A stretch of DNA of 64,000 bases from Anaeramoeba ignava (Eukaryota; Metamonada; Anaeramoebidae), in NCBI GenBank assembly GCA_028826165.1, contig JAPDFW010000059.1, forward strand, positions 232,501-296,500. The letters run 5' to 3'. Of this stretch, positions 24,076 through 35,532 are shown piece after piece. The notes below the pieces were generated by a model. That model made no database searches and was not told the origin of the DNA. It saw only the letters and a list, made by a program, of their open reading frames with translations. The position numbers and the translations under genes are program-made. The stretch's first letter is position 1. Each line of letters starts with the position of its first letter.

Positions 24076-27000
24076 TTAATTTTGATTTTGATTTTGATTT
24101 TGATTTAAATTATTATTTTCATTTTCATTTTGATTTAAATTTAAATTTTCATTCTCATTTAAATTTTCATTCTCATTTTGAATTTGATTTAAATTTTCAT
24201 TCGGACTTTTCAAAACTTTCTTTAATTCTTCAATCAAATCTAGATTTTTATTGGAAAATTCTTCTTCTGTTTTCCTTAAAATCTTTTCCAATAAAAAACC
24301 TCGAACTTGAGAAGTTGAAACAAGTTGATAAATATTCTCAATTGCAGACTCAATTTGAAGATCATTAACAGATAAAACTTCACGATTAAAATCCATGGAC
24401 TTATTTTCCCAATCAAATACATTAGAAGGGATATTCTCAATAGGATAATAAAGAGATAAACCAGAACAAACAACAACATTTTCAAACGAAGAAACTTCAT
24501 TTCTCTGAATTAAATCATAGGAAATAACAGTATAAAATTGATCTTTTTGGATTTGATCATCAGAAAAATTTGAAATAGCTTTAACAACAAAACAAGGTTG
24601 AGAAATTTTGTCCATAAAAGATTTAACATGAGGAAAATTGGAAACAATAAAATCATTGAAAACTCCAAAAGGAGAAGTTGGATTTGATTCGCATAAGTTG
24701 GCAATAGTTTGAATTATTTTGGAAATATTGACAAGTGCTCTTCGAACTTTTGATGATATAATTTCTCCATTTGGCGAAACATTAAACAGTTCTGGAGCAA
24801 CAAGAATAGGGCATATGAAACGCAAAAATACAAACCCAGCAACAGTAAGATATTGTGATTTTGGATATTTCTTGTGTGTTTCCTGCACTAGAATGTAACA
24901 TATTTGACGAAGAATTAAAGGAAATTTTGTCACCGATCCAAAAATTCGATTCAATAATTTTTGTGTAAATTGTTTGATACTATTTACTGATTTTTCACTA
25001 AATTTTGTTTCTCCTGAATTTTTTTCGCTATCAAGTGGATTTTTCTTTTTTTTAGAAACAAAAGTGATGATTTCTGAAATGAGATCTGTGAAGATGTAAG
25101 TGATGTAATTTTTGCCGAAACTTTTTGCCAAGAAAACCATCATTTTATTACAAAGACCGTTTCCTCTAAATAAAACCTTATCACTATCTGCTTTCCAAAT
25201 TTCGTATTTGATTCCAACGGTAATCATATCAAGAACACTATTCCGAGGTGTTGCGATTATAATTAGATTTTTACCAGCCATTTCGGCATCCAATAGATTG
25301 ATATGTCGGAATAGTAATTGAAGTAATTGATAATCCTTGAGAAAAAGTAAATCCACAAATTCTTCTCTTTGTAAATCTGATAAAGAAGGTTCGTCATCTT
25401 CATCAACACCTCCTCCATCAATATCACCATCAGTATTCCCGCCAAGTCTATTTATGCCATCGTTTCCTGTTTGTTCGTTTTGTGGTTCTGGTGTTTGTTT
25501 GTTTTCTTGAGATTTCCGTTTTTTTGTTTCATTAATATTTTCTTGTTTGTCAAGAAAAATTTTGGAAACGTCAGAAATGATTGCGGGTTGCACAATCTCA
25601 CAAAGAGACGAATCAAGATAAAATACAGCCCCATCCTTTTCGATTTTTATAAAGATTTGCTTCTCTGATTTCTTTGTTGCTGCGAGAATGTTGAAGAAAT
25701 CTTTATTGCTGAAAAATTGATTTTTTTGAGGAATTTTTGGAGATGTTTCCAAATTTCCATTTTGAGAATTTTCTCTCTTGAATTTGTGTTCGAATTCTTG
25801 TTCTGTATAAACACCCGGATTTTCGGGATTAATTTGATTGAATAAATACGCCCTTGGCTGCTTGTCATCGTTATTTTTAATGTGGAAACAAAGTAGTATT
25901 GTGATGATCCGCGTTCTCCATTGATGAAGTATTTGTGATTGTCGATGAGTCAATTCGAGTTCGTTTTCAATTTTCAAAATTTCTTCAAGATTGCTTTTGT
26001 TGTAAAGAAGAAGGAGATCATTCATTCCCTTTTCTTTTTTCTCAATCACAGAGATTTCGTGATCGATCCAATTTCGAAGAAATAATAAATTTTCGTAGTT
26101 TTCAGGTGTTTCTAGAACATTTGCAATGTTTATTCTTTTGAATTGAGTTTGATGTCTGCTTTGAAACGCGCTGAAAAGTTGAGAACGTGTTTTAAAAGTG
26201 TAAAACAAAGATCTTTTCCTTGATATTTGCGGATTCGCATCCTTTTCAATATCACCAAGTTGAAGATCCGATTGCAAATTGGATTGCATATTATTTTGCA
26301 GGTTGGGTTGTAATTGCGTTAATGTTGAAGTTTCAAGAAGCTGTTCGAGAAATTGCTCTTTGTCAATTTTCTCGATAAGTTCTTCTTCAATTTCAATTTT
26401 CGATAAAAAATGGAAAATATTGATAATTTTGAGCGCATCAGCCCAACTCTTCAAATAATTGCCTTGAGAAAACGAGAAATAAAAGGATTGATTGCGAACA
26501 ACAATGCGAAGAATATTGCTTTGATAAACAACGGGTAATGATGATATTTGGGGAATATTTGAGTCGTTTTTGTCAACAAGTTCGATTTTTGATGTTGATG
26601 TTAAAGAAACAATTTTCTGAAGTTTCTTCTTGTCAGTAGTTAATTTGCTAATGTTTAATCCATGAATACTCACAGTTGCAAATTTCCATTTTGCAGACAG
26701 TTTTGAAGAACTATGATAAAAAAGTGGTCCGCTTTTAAAAACTGGTGGTTCGTTTTGTTTATAAGTTGAATAAGCTATTGCGCTATTTTCATTTTTTTCT
26801 ACATTTGTATTACCAGTAATTTGTTCCGATTTTGTCATCAAACTTTGATTTGGATTTATTATCTTTGTTAAATTAGGTGATGTTTTTGCTGCTTCTGTTG
26901 TTTGATTAACAATATTTTCGATGTTTTGATTTAAATTTTGTTCTTGATTTTTTTTGTAACTTTTTTTTCGACTTGGAATATTTGAAATGAAGTAAACATC

Positions 27001-30000
27001 TTTTTTGCGAACTAATCCTGAAGTTATATTTTGTGAGTTTGATTTTAAGAGTTGAATTTCACCGATGAAATATTTGGAAGAGTTATTTGAGAGGATTTGA
27101 GGATTTTTGACAAGTAGCCAATCACCTTTATTGTATAATAAAAATGGAACATTTTGATTTTGATTTTGATTTTCAATTTGATTTTGATTTTGATTTTGAT
27201 TTTGATTTTGATTTAGATTTTGATTTAGATTTTGATTTTGATTTTGATTTTGATTTTGATTTTGATTTTGATTTTGATTTTGATTTTGATTTTGATTTTG
27301 ATTTTGATTTTGATTTTGATTTTGATTTTGATTTTGATTTTGATTTTGATTTTGATTTTGATTTTGATTTTGATTTTGATTTTGATTTTGATTTTGATTT
27401 TGATTTTGATTTTGATTTTGATTTTGATTTTGATTTTGATTTTGATTTTGATTTTCAATTTGATTTTGATTTTGATTGATTTGCTCATTCATCTTTTTAT
27501 GCTTCTCTTCATGCTTCTTTTTTGATCCCTTTTTCACAAATGCAATATATTGGTTCTCAAACTCCTTTTCAGAAAAAAGAACCTTGCACAAACGATTGAG
27601 AACACGACTTCTCCACTTTTCTAAATGAAGAATATGATTATTACAATTTTGGATGAATTTTGAGAAGGTATTAACAGTCATAGTATCTTCGTATTCATTA
27701 TATAACTGAATCAAATTTTCATGACTTGATTTTTCCTTTTTGTAAGTTTTTACTGAAGTCTCAATCCAATCATAAAGAGATCTAAGTTTGAAAATCTTCA
27801 TTTCCTTCTCCATTTTGATGTTTTCTTTTATAAAAATCAAGAAATTATTAAGAGCACCAAAAATCAAGATCCATTTATTAAATTCTGAATCTGAATCGGT
27901 TGATAAAATAACTTCATTCTTGCGGATCTGCAGAGAGATTGAGTGATATTTATCATTCTTTTTCTTCTCCGTTTTGACAGAAAAAAGTTCGCGAAGATCA
28001 TAAACATGGATGGGTGTTTGAGAGTAGTTTGATTTATATATAAGAAGAATCCAACTTGTTAAAGTGACCCATACTTTGGATGAACGTCTTGTCGGACTGA
28101 AAAGAAGAAAGCCCGATTCGGCTATTGGGAAGTTGTTACGATCAGCGAAAGAATGCTTCCATTTAGCCAAATAATCAAGAGCGAATTGGATCGCTTTTTT
28201 TCTTTCGAGAGTATTAAGACTAATTTCGCGGAAGATCTGAAAATATTTTGTTGAATTATCACTCACAGTATTGGAATATTGATTTGTGTTGTCACTTTCA
28301 CTCTCTGTTTCCTGTGCAATGATAAGGGTATCATGAGGCGGACGCATAGCTGCCTTTTCGTTATTGCGTCTGAGCTGTTGCGGCGAAAGTGGGAATTTTG
28401 ATTGTTGAGAAATTATTTTTTTTGGATCGCTCGGAAAACTGTTTCGTGACATTTTTGGATCGTTGGGTTTTCCTGAATCCTTGGATTGAGAGGTGATAAA
28501 CACATCGTTGTAATTTGCAAGAGGGATGATCTCAACAGCATGCTTTGGAACATCGAAGACTGTGCTTTTGATTTGGATTGTGATAAAATCTGATGTCGGA
28601 ATAGGCTCTCGTGAAAATTGATACCATTCATCCGCATTTAAATTGATTTTATTATATATAGGATTATTTGGGATTGTGAGAGTAAGCTGTGTGGGGATGT
28701 GGCATACATGGAGATTATCAAGTAAAGAGGTGAACTGGAGACGAGCCCAGATGCACATCAAAGAATCTCGTGTATTTTGAAGAAGAGACAATTGATAAAG
28801 TGTTATTGGAATCTGCATTTGCGTGAAATAAAAGGTTTCGTTTAAAGTCACGCGTTTATCTTGGAATGTTTGTCTCTCGTTCTTTTTCTGTTTTTTTGTT
28901 TTGCCTTTTGTTTTTGATGTGGATCTGCTTTGACCCGATGAATTAGACTTGGATGTTTTTTCTGGATGATTTTTGTTTTTTTGGAAAGAAAATAACCACT
29001 TGCGACTTTTGGATCGGGTTTCTGTTTGTATTGATTTGTGTATGCTTTGTGCTCTCGAATTTCTGCGTGTTTCGTTAAATAGTCTCAATAGAGAAATTCG
29101 GATGTAATCCTCCTCAAAATTGATTGCGTTTTTGATTTTGTATAATCCTAATAAAAATCGTTGCAAATTTTCCATCTTCTTGTCAATCCAATCGCGGATT
29201 TCCTTGATTTTCGTGATCCGATCCTTGATGTTTGACGAGATGTTTGTGATCGGGTTGCGGAAGCTTATCAGGTTCATGAGAAGCGAAAGAGTGGCAATCC
29301 AGTCTTCAACAAGCTCGTTTGATTTTGAGAAAAATTTAAACGATTTTTTAGAAGAAAGAATTTCGAAAAATGTTTTTTTTCGGCTTTTGCCGGCATCTAC
29401 AATTTGGGCCGCGAAAATATTTTTAACAGAAACAACGGCTTCGGGATGTTTATGACGCATTGAATAACTGAGAAGATAGCATGAGCTTAAGGCGAGACTT
29501 TTCGGTTTCCAATTTGAGGATTTTTTTCCGATCTGACAGAAAAAATCTGCTTTTTTTTCGATATTCATAAAATCAAGTGAACCAAATGATTTGTGTTTTC
29601 TTGAGAGTTTCAAAGCAGGTTCTATCAAGTACTCATCAGTGAAGGTATCTTGTCTATTAAGACGAGCGAGATTTTCGTTGTCATTCGCCTCTTCACCGAA
29701 GCTAATGTCCTCCATTTCATGGGAGATAAGGACGACGTTATCCTGGAGGAAGTAACCGGTTTTTCCGTCTAGAGACCCGAACCATCTATCGTCCTGCTTG
29801 GCATCGATCACAATCAAGATGTCGTATTTCTCGAGCTTGAGCTCGTCTTCCTCCTTGGGGTTGTAGTCTGTTATAACAAGTGCTTTTTGATTTGATGCTT
29901 GGAGATTGTGCCTGAAATGGATCAAATACAGTTTCGTAAGTAGCAGATTTTCCCACAAGCTGAGCCCGTGAAGTCGCTCAATGTTTTGCTCGTAAAGATA

Positions 30001-31174
30001 CTTCATGTAAGCGTTTTCCACTTTGTTAGTTGTTGATGTGGAAACTGTTTTGTTGTCTTGCTCGAAAAGTGGATTTTCAAAGATGTCATTTTTATCACTA
30101 AAATCAACATTGTTCTTTCTTAATTGATCCGCCAACTGACGCGACTCCTCCTTTAGGCTCAGATCCAAAAATTGGATGAAGCACAACATCTCTTTAATTG
30201 TTGCCAAATCTTGCGGTTGACTTTTTCGACTGCAAATATTAATAAACAATTTATTCATTTCAATTGCATGAACCCAATAGTCGACCGTTTGCAAGTTTTC
30301 CGCCTTCAAATGATACAACCGCGGTTTGCATATGATCTGGAACGTGTTCTCGTTTTTTTCCTTTGATTTCATTTTGTTTTCTTCTGCGTATTTGATGATC
30401 CCCAAAATGTCCCTAATTTGGATCTCACCGAGTGCAATTGTGGATCGATTGGGAAATCGTGTTTTGTAGTAGCGCAGCGTTGTTCCCTCAAGCACAAACC
30501 ACCGCTTCTTCCATATTCCTTTGAACCCGCATTTGTATAGCCATCCTTGCCGCGCGAATGGTATCATAGGTATCTCCTTCAGTGCTACAAGCTCCATTTT
30601 TGGCGCCACTTCTTGTGTTATTGTTGTTCCGTTTTGTCCTAAAAATATCCGATTTTTTGTCAGCATTGCTCCGTATTGATTTGCTATTTTTTGTGATGTT
30701 TGGTACTCTTGAAGTGAGTTCATTCCTTCGTCAATTAGAATGTCTTCTGAACGGTTTGTTTGTCCCAATTCGATATAAGAGACTATTATAAATAAATTTT
30801 ATTTTAATTTTATAAAATTTATAAATTAAATTTTAATTTTATAAATAAATTTTAATTTTAATTTTATAAATAAATTTTAATAAATTAAATTTTAATTAGA
30901 TTTTGTTTTTCGTTTTGATGTCTTCAAAATAAATAATAAAAAATTGTTTTAAAAAAAAAAAAGTCAAAAGAAATTTCAAATCAAATTAAATTTTTGTAAA
31001 ATAATCACTTGGAACAAGTCCTTGTTGTTGAGTTCTTGTTGATTGAACTTTAACCCAATCTTTATTAACTCTTTCAAGAATAACTAATAAATCATTTTTG
31101 CGAAAAGATAAAATTGATGGATCATTAGAAGAATAATTAAATAGACAAATAGCAGGAATACAATCAAATGACAT
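24076..31174 (-). CDS. Giant SH3 - PH - RasGAP signalling protein
   Basis: Exons 31174-31009 and 30782-24076, phase 1 match, 2290 aa. An SH3 domain (~5-62) is completed across the intron as GLVP|ISYIEL. PH1 (~134-232) contains GWLYKCGFKGIWKKRWFVLE. A second SH3 spans ~355-409 (VITDYNPKEEDEL...DDRWFGSLDGKTGYF). Further PH-like domains lie at ~465-557, ~943-1045 and ~1401-1507. An Asn-Gln tract runs ~1156-1268, followed by an SH3-like stretch (~1270-1320). The RasGAP domain (~1862-2119) has the arginine finger in LFRGNGLCNK (~1926) and FLRFICPILVAPELF (~2038-2052). A RasGAP C-terminal-like helix region and an Asn-Glu/Gln tail close the protein. Family knowledge: RasGAPs switch off Ras at membranes; PH domains recruit to phosphoinositides. 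Catalytic signatures are intact. An Arg/Lys/Ser-rich stretch lies near residues 650-700. Retention of the intron would give a stand-alone 62-aa SH3 protein. Confidence 0.9.
27144..27477 (-). repeat. In-frame (CAAAAT)n array coding an Asn-Gln tract
   Basis: About 55 hexamers (TTTTGA on +) inside the RasGAP gene, coding alternating Asn and Gln for about 110 residues with a few Leu and Ile-Glu variants. Such tracts are typically disordered or prion-like; the effect here is unknown. Confidence 0.95.
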
Positions 31175-31194
31175 TTTATAAAAAAAATCAAATA

Positions 31195-31262
31195 GAAAAA
31201 TGAAAAAAAAAAAAAATGAAAAAAGAAAAAAATTTCAAAAAAAAAAATGAAATAAAAAAAAT
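31195..31262 (-). promoter_or_regulatory. Initiator-like TTTCATTTTT tract before the RasGAP gene
   Basis: Several TTTCATTT motifs in long T runs, 20-90 bases before the ATG at 31174. Function inferred. Confidence 0.3.
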
Positions 31263-31612
31263 GGAATAAATTTATAAATAAATTTAAATTTAAATAAAAA
31301 AAAATAAAAAATAAATTTATAATAAATTTATAAATAAAAAAATGGAATAAATTTATAATAATTTTATAAATAAAAAAATGGAATAAATTTATAATAAATT
31401 TATAAATAAAAAAATGGAATAAATTTATAATAATTTTATAAATAAAAAAATGGAATAAATTTATAATAAATTTATAAATAAAAAAATGGAATAAATTTAT
31501 AATAATTTTATAAATAAAAAAATGAAATAAATTTATAATAATTTTATAAATAAAAAAATGAAATAAATTTATAATAAATTTATAAATAAAAAAATGAAAT
31601 AAATTTATAATA
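31263..31612. repeat. ~36-bp minisatellite with TGGAATAAATTTATAATAA
   Basis: About ten units of AAAAAAATGGAATAAATTTATAAT plus AATTTTATAAAT, alternating between TTTATAATAATTTTATAA and TTTATAATAAATTTATAA; the last units change TGGAAT to TGAAAT. It lies in the spacer between the cyclophilin stop and the RasGAP gene start. The remaining ~170 bp (31613-31784) is purine-rich and shows no gene. Confidence 0.85.
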
Positions 31613-31784
31613 ATTTCTTTTTAAATCAAGTAGATTCTTTTTTATTCTGTTTTTGATTTTGTTATCTTAAAGGAAATTATGAAAAAAAAAAAAGAAAAGA
31701 AAACGAAAAGAAAATTTGGGAAAAAAAAAGAGGAATTAATTTTTTGAACTAACCAAATTAAAAATCAAAAAAAAAGAGGAATTT

Positions 31785-32981
31785 TTAATTAAGTTGTCCA
31801 CAATCAGCAATTTGGCATTCTGATTTTGGTTCACCAGATCTAGAACCTTGTTTTTCAACCATCTTAACAACATCCATTCCTTCAATAACTTGTCCAAAAA
31901 CAACATGATGACCATCAAGCCATTCAGTAACAACTGTTGTAATGAAAAATTGTGATCCGTTTGTGTTTTCTCCTGCATTTGCCATACTTAATAATCCGGG
32001 TTTGTCATGTTTAAGTTTGAAATTTTCATCTTTGAATTTTCTTCCATAAATACTCATTCCTCCAGTTCCATCTCCAGTTGTAAAATCTCCTCCTGTTTTT
32101 TTTATTGAATAAATTTTAAATTTTAATTTTAAATTCAAAATGAATTTTAATTTTAATTTTAATTTTAATTTTAATTTTAATTTTAAATTCAAAATGAATT
32201 TTAATTTTAATTTTATAAATGAATTTTAATTTTAATTTTAATTTTAATTTTAATTTTAATTTTAATTTTAATTTTAATTTAAAATCTCCTCCTGTTTTTA
32301 TTTAAATTTTAATTTTAATTTTAAATTCAAAATGAATTATAATTTTAATTTTAATTTTAATTTTAATTTTAATTTTAATTTTATAAATGAATTTTAATTT
32401 TAATTTTAATTTTAATTTTAATTTTAATTTTAATTTTAATTTTAATTTTAATTTTAATTTTAATTTTAATTTTAATTTTAATTTTAATTTTAATTTTAAT
32501 TTTAATTTTTAATTATAATTTTAATTTTAATTTTAATTTTAATTTTAATTTTAATTTTAATTTTAATTTTAATTTTAATTTTAATTTTAATTTTAATTTT
32601 ATAAATGAATTTTAATTTTAATTTTAATTTTAATTTTAATTTTAATTTTAATTAAATGAATTTTAATTTTAATTTTAATTTTAATTTTAATTTTAATTTT
32701 AATTTTAATTTTAATTTTAATTTTAATTTTAATTTTAATTTTAATTTTAATTTTATAAATAAAAATTAACCTTGAAGCATGAATTTTGGAATAACTCTAT
32801 GGAAATAAGATCCTTTGTAACAAAGAACAATTCCATCTTTTGTTTCACCTTTTTCTCCAGTGCAAAGACATCTGAAATTCTCAGCAGTTTTTGGTACAAC
32901 ATCAGCAAATAATTCAAAAACAATTCTACCTGCAGCTTTTCCTCCAATTGAAATATCAAAAAATACTTGTGGATTTGACAT
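31785..32981 (-). CDS. Cyclophilin-type peptidyl-prolyl cis-trans isomerase
   Basis: Exons 32981-32771 and 32092-31785, phase 1 match, 172 aa, a usual length for a single-domain cytosolic cyclophilin. The fold runs end to end from [12 protein letters not shown] to ADCGQL. Active-site residues align with the family: Arg62, Phe67, Met68, Gln70 ([13 protein letters not shown]), Phe120 (GSQFFITT), Trp128, Leu129 and His133 ([11 protein letters not shown]). The stretch [18 protein letters not shown] contains the short loop insertion typical of the divergent-loop cyclophilins. It should catalyse proline isomerisation and act as a folding helper. The intron (32093-32770, 678 nt) is a (TTTTAA)n array that contains a second copy of the exon 2 acceptor. 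Confidence 0.97.
32105..32760 (-). repeat. (TTTTAA)n array in the cyclophilin intron, with duplicated acceptor block
   Basis: Almost pure TTTTAA hexamers. Interruptions include ATAAATGAA and TTAAATTCAAAATGAA blocks at 32129, 32185, 32208, 32315, 32385, 32600 and 32655. A 19-bp copy of the exon 2 start and acceptor lies at 32281-32299 (original 32082-32100). Confidence 0.9.
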
Positions 32982-33598
32982 TTCTTTTTTACAAAATAAA
33001 TGGTAAATTAATTTTTTAATTATTTTTAATCAATTTTTTTTATTATTTTTTATCTTTTTTTTACTTCTTGTAAATTGAAAAATGAAAAATGGAAAATTAA
33101 AAAAAAAAAAGAAAAATTTTTGCTTTTTTCTTTTTTTAGTAATTTTATTTATTAATTTTATTTATTAATAAATTAAATTAATAACTTATTTTAATCAATA
33201 AAATTTATAAATAAATTATATTTAAAAAGTGGAATAAATTAATAAATAAATTAATAAAATAATTTCCAAATAAAAAAAGTGGAATAAATTTATAAATAAA
33301 TTAATAAATAAATTATATTCAAAAAAGTGGAATAAATCAATAAATAAATTATATTTAAAAAAGTGGAATAAATTAATAAATAAATTAATAAATAAATTAA
33401 TAAATAAATTAATAATAATTTCCAAATAAAAAAAGTGGAATAAATTAATAAATAAATTTTATTTAAAAAAGTGGAATAAATTAATAAATAAATTTTAAAA
33501 AAAAAATAAAAAGAAAAAACTATAAAACAAATTTTTCATTTTTTTTCTCAATTTAATTTTTCATTTTTTTTTCTCTTATTTTATCTTTTTTTATTGAA
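32982..33598. repeat. Divergent spacer with AAAAGTGGAATAAATTAATAA repeats
   Basis: The spacer separates the starts of the cyclophilin (-) and the gene at 33599 (+). From 33150 to 33500 it holds short repeats combining AATTAATAAATA runs with six copies of AAAAAGTGGAATAAATT-like sequence (near 33226, 33277, 33324, 33358, 33431 and 33467). TTTTTCATTTTT tracts face the + gene (33531-33574) and, on the other strand, the cyclophilin (near 33080-33092). Confidence 0.7.
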
Positions 33599-33898
33599 AT
33601 GGAAAATAAATTCGTTAAAGATTTAATACAAATTAATAGAAAAATAAACGAAACTAAAAATTTACTTACTTCAACTCAAGAAGAAAATAAAATGGAAAAT
33701 CTTTGTTTAAAATGGCAATTATCAGTTTTAAAAGAAAAGAAATTAAATATTGTTCAAAAAAATATTCAATCCAAAACAAATCAAACAACAAATCAAACAA
33801 TAAATCAAACAACAGAATCAACACAAAAAAAAAGAAAGAAACAAGAAGAAATAGGATTCAATATTAAATCAAATTCTCCAATTGTTAAAAAAATATAA
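33599..33898 (+). CDS. Small lysine-rich coiled-coil protein, unknown
   Basis: Single open frame of 99 aa. A charged N-terminal helical stretch (about residues 1-58, with KWQLSVLKEKKLNIVQ) is followed by Thr-Asn-Gln repeats (NQTTNQTINQTTE), a basic patch KKRKKQ that could be a nuclear signal, and a polar end. I do not recognise a family. Support as a gene comes from its AT content, which is lower than that of its flanks, the TTTTTCATTTTT tract just upstream, and its position as the only frame in a divergent interval. A recombination accessory coiled-coil protein was considered but no diagnostic motif is present. Confidence 0.5.
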   Translation: MENKFVKDLIQINRKINETKNLLTSTQEENKMENLCLKWQLSVLKEKKLNIVQKNIQSKTNQTTNQTINQTTESTQKKRKKQEEIGFNIKSNSPIVKKI

Positions 33899-34066
33899 AA
33901 TATCAAATATCAAATATTTTTCAATTACAAAATTTAATTTTTGCAAAATTATTAATTTTTCTTTATTAAAAAACCAAACAAAACACAAAATCAATTTGAA
34001 TCATTTTATTTGTTTTCTTTTAAATTTCAAAACGAAAATTATTTTATTTAAATTTAAATTTAATTT

Positions 34067-35185
34067 TTAATTTAATTTTAATGAATTATCATCATCTGAT
34101 TGACTTTCCAAATTTTCACTATCATCTCCTTTATTATCATTATCACTATCACTATCATTATCACTATCATTATCATTATCATTATCATCATTTTGCAAAT
34201 TTTGTTCACCACTATCTTTTGATTTACTTTCAGAAAAGAAAATATCTTGAACTTGATTATAAATTCTTTTCAAATCCTTTAATTTTGGATAAAGATGAGT
34301 AAAAGGCATAACTAATTTATGTTCTCCTTCAATTATAAATCCAATATAGAATATTATTTGAAATCTTGTTATTCCTTCATTTATAATCACATTTTTCATT
34401 CGATCTTTATCATAAAATTTTTTTGTTTTACTTCCACTTAAATATTTTTTATTGAATTGAATTCCAAGTTCAGGAATTATCCATAAACTTTCTAAATATT
34501 AAATATTAAATATTATATTAAATATTATATTAAATATTAAATATTATATTAAATATTAAATATTAAATATTAAATATTATATTAAATATTATATTAAATA
34601 TTATATTAAATATTAAATTAAATATTAAATATTAAAATAAATATTAAATTAAATATTATATTAAATATTATATTAAATATTATATTAAATATTATATTAA
34701 ATATTAAATTAAATATTAAATATTAAAATAAATATTAAATTAAATATTATATTAAATATTATATTAAATATTAAATTAAATATTAAATTAAATATTATAT
34801 TAAATATTATATTAAATATTATATTAAATATTAAATATTAAATATTAAATATTAAATATTAAAAAAAGAGAAACAAACCTGAACGAACTTGAAAAAAATT
34901 TGTAAAAAGATGAATTATTAATAATCCAATTAAAACCCATGCAAATTTTGTAATAGAAAATTCTTGTCTTAATGATGTCTAAATAAAATTAATTTAAAAA
35001 TTAAATTTTGTTGTTGTTGTTGTTGTTTTTTTTTTTGAATATTTTTTTTTTACAGTTATTGTTATAAAAAAAATAATTGTATAAAATAATATTTTATCAA
35101 CTAATCTAATATATTTTGCATTTGTATAAATTGAAAATTTTATAATTCCATCATTAATTCTTTTTTCGCTAAAAGTTAAAACCAT
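34067..35185 (-). CDS. PIGH: PIG-H / GPI15, GPI-GlcNAc transferase subunit
   Basis: Exons 35185-35054, 34978-34879 and 34491-34067; phases 0 and 1 agree; 218 aa. Two hydrophobic segments (about residues 30-46 and 55-76) form the membrane hairpin expected of PIG-H. The conserved domain follows: ESLWIIPELGIQF, then VIINEGITRFQIIFYIGF, then KLVMPF...YPKLKDLKRIYNQV. PIG-H is a non-catalytic subunit of the ER complex that transfers GlcNAc to phosphatidylinositol, the first step of GPI anchor synthesis. The C-terminus is an acidic Asp-Asn-Ser repeat tail (about 35 residues), unusual for the family. Intron 2 (34492-34878) is a TAAATATTATAT repeat. Confidence 0.88.
34497..34862 (-). repeat. AAATATTATATT minisatellite in the PIG-H intron
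   Basis: About 365 bp of AAATATTATATT and AAATATT units, with a higher-order block (ATATTAAATTAAATATTAAA then ATAAATATTAAATT) that occurs twice near 34600-34650 and 34690-34745. Confidence 0.85.
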
Positions 35186-35188
35186 TTT

Positions 35189-35323
35189 AATTTTTATATT
35201 TTAATTTTTATATTTTAATTTTTATATTTTAATTTTTATATTTTAATTTTTATATTTTAATTTTTATATTTTAATTTAAAGAAAAAAGAAAAATGAAAAA
35301 TGAAAAATGAAAAATGAAAAAAA
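35189..35323 (-). promoter_or_regulatory. Repeat plus initiator-like tract upstream of PIG-H
   Basis: Six copies of a 14-bp TTTTAATTTTTATA unit (35189-35275) are followed by four TTTTTCATTTTTCATTTTTC motifs (35290-35323, gene orientation). The remaining spacer to 35532 shows no gene. Confidence 0.4.
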
Positions 35324-35532
35324 TTATTGTGAAATTTTTTTTAGAATTTTAATCATTTTCGTTTTTTGAAAAGAGAATAAATTTTTGTTTTAGAATTAAT
35401 TTGTTGCTTTTGTTTTGTTTTTGTTTTTGATTTTTTCATAATTGTTTTCTAATTAAGAAGAAATCAAAAACAAATATAAAAACATTCCTTTTTTTTTGAA
35501 TAAATTTTTATACAAAAAAAAATGGAAAATAT

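Noticed and set aside
27144-27525. Three overlapping frames across the Asn-Gln tract
   Set aside because: Antisense and shifted readings of the coding (CAAAAT)n array inside the RasGAP gene.
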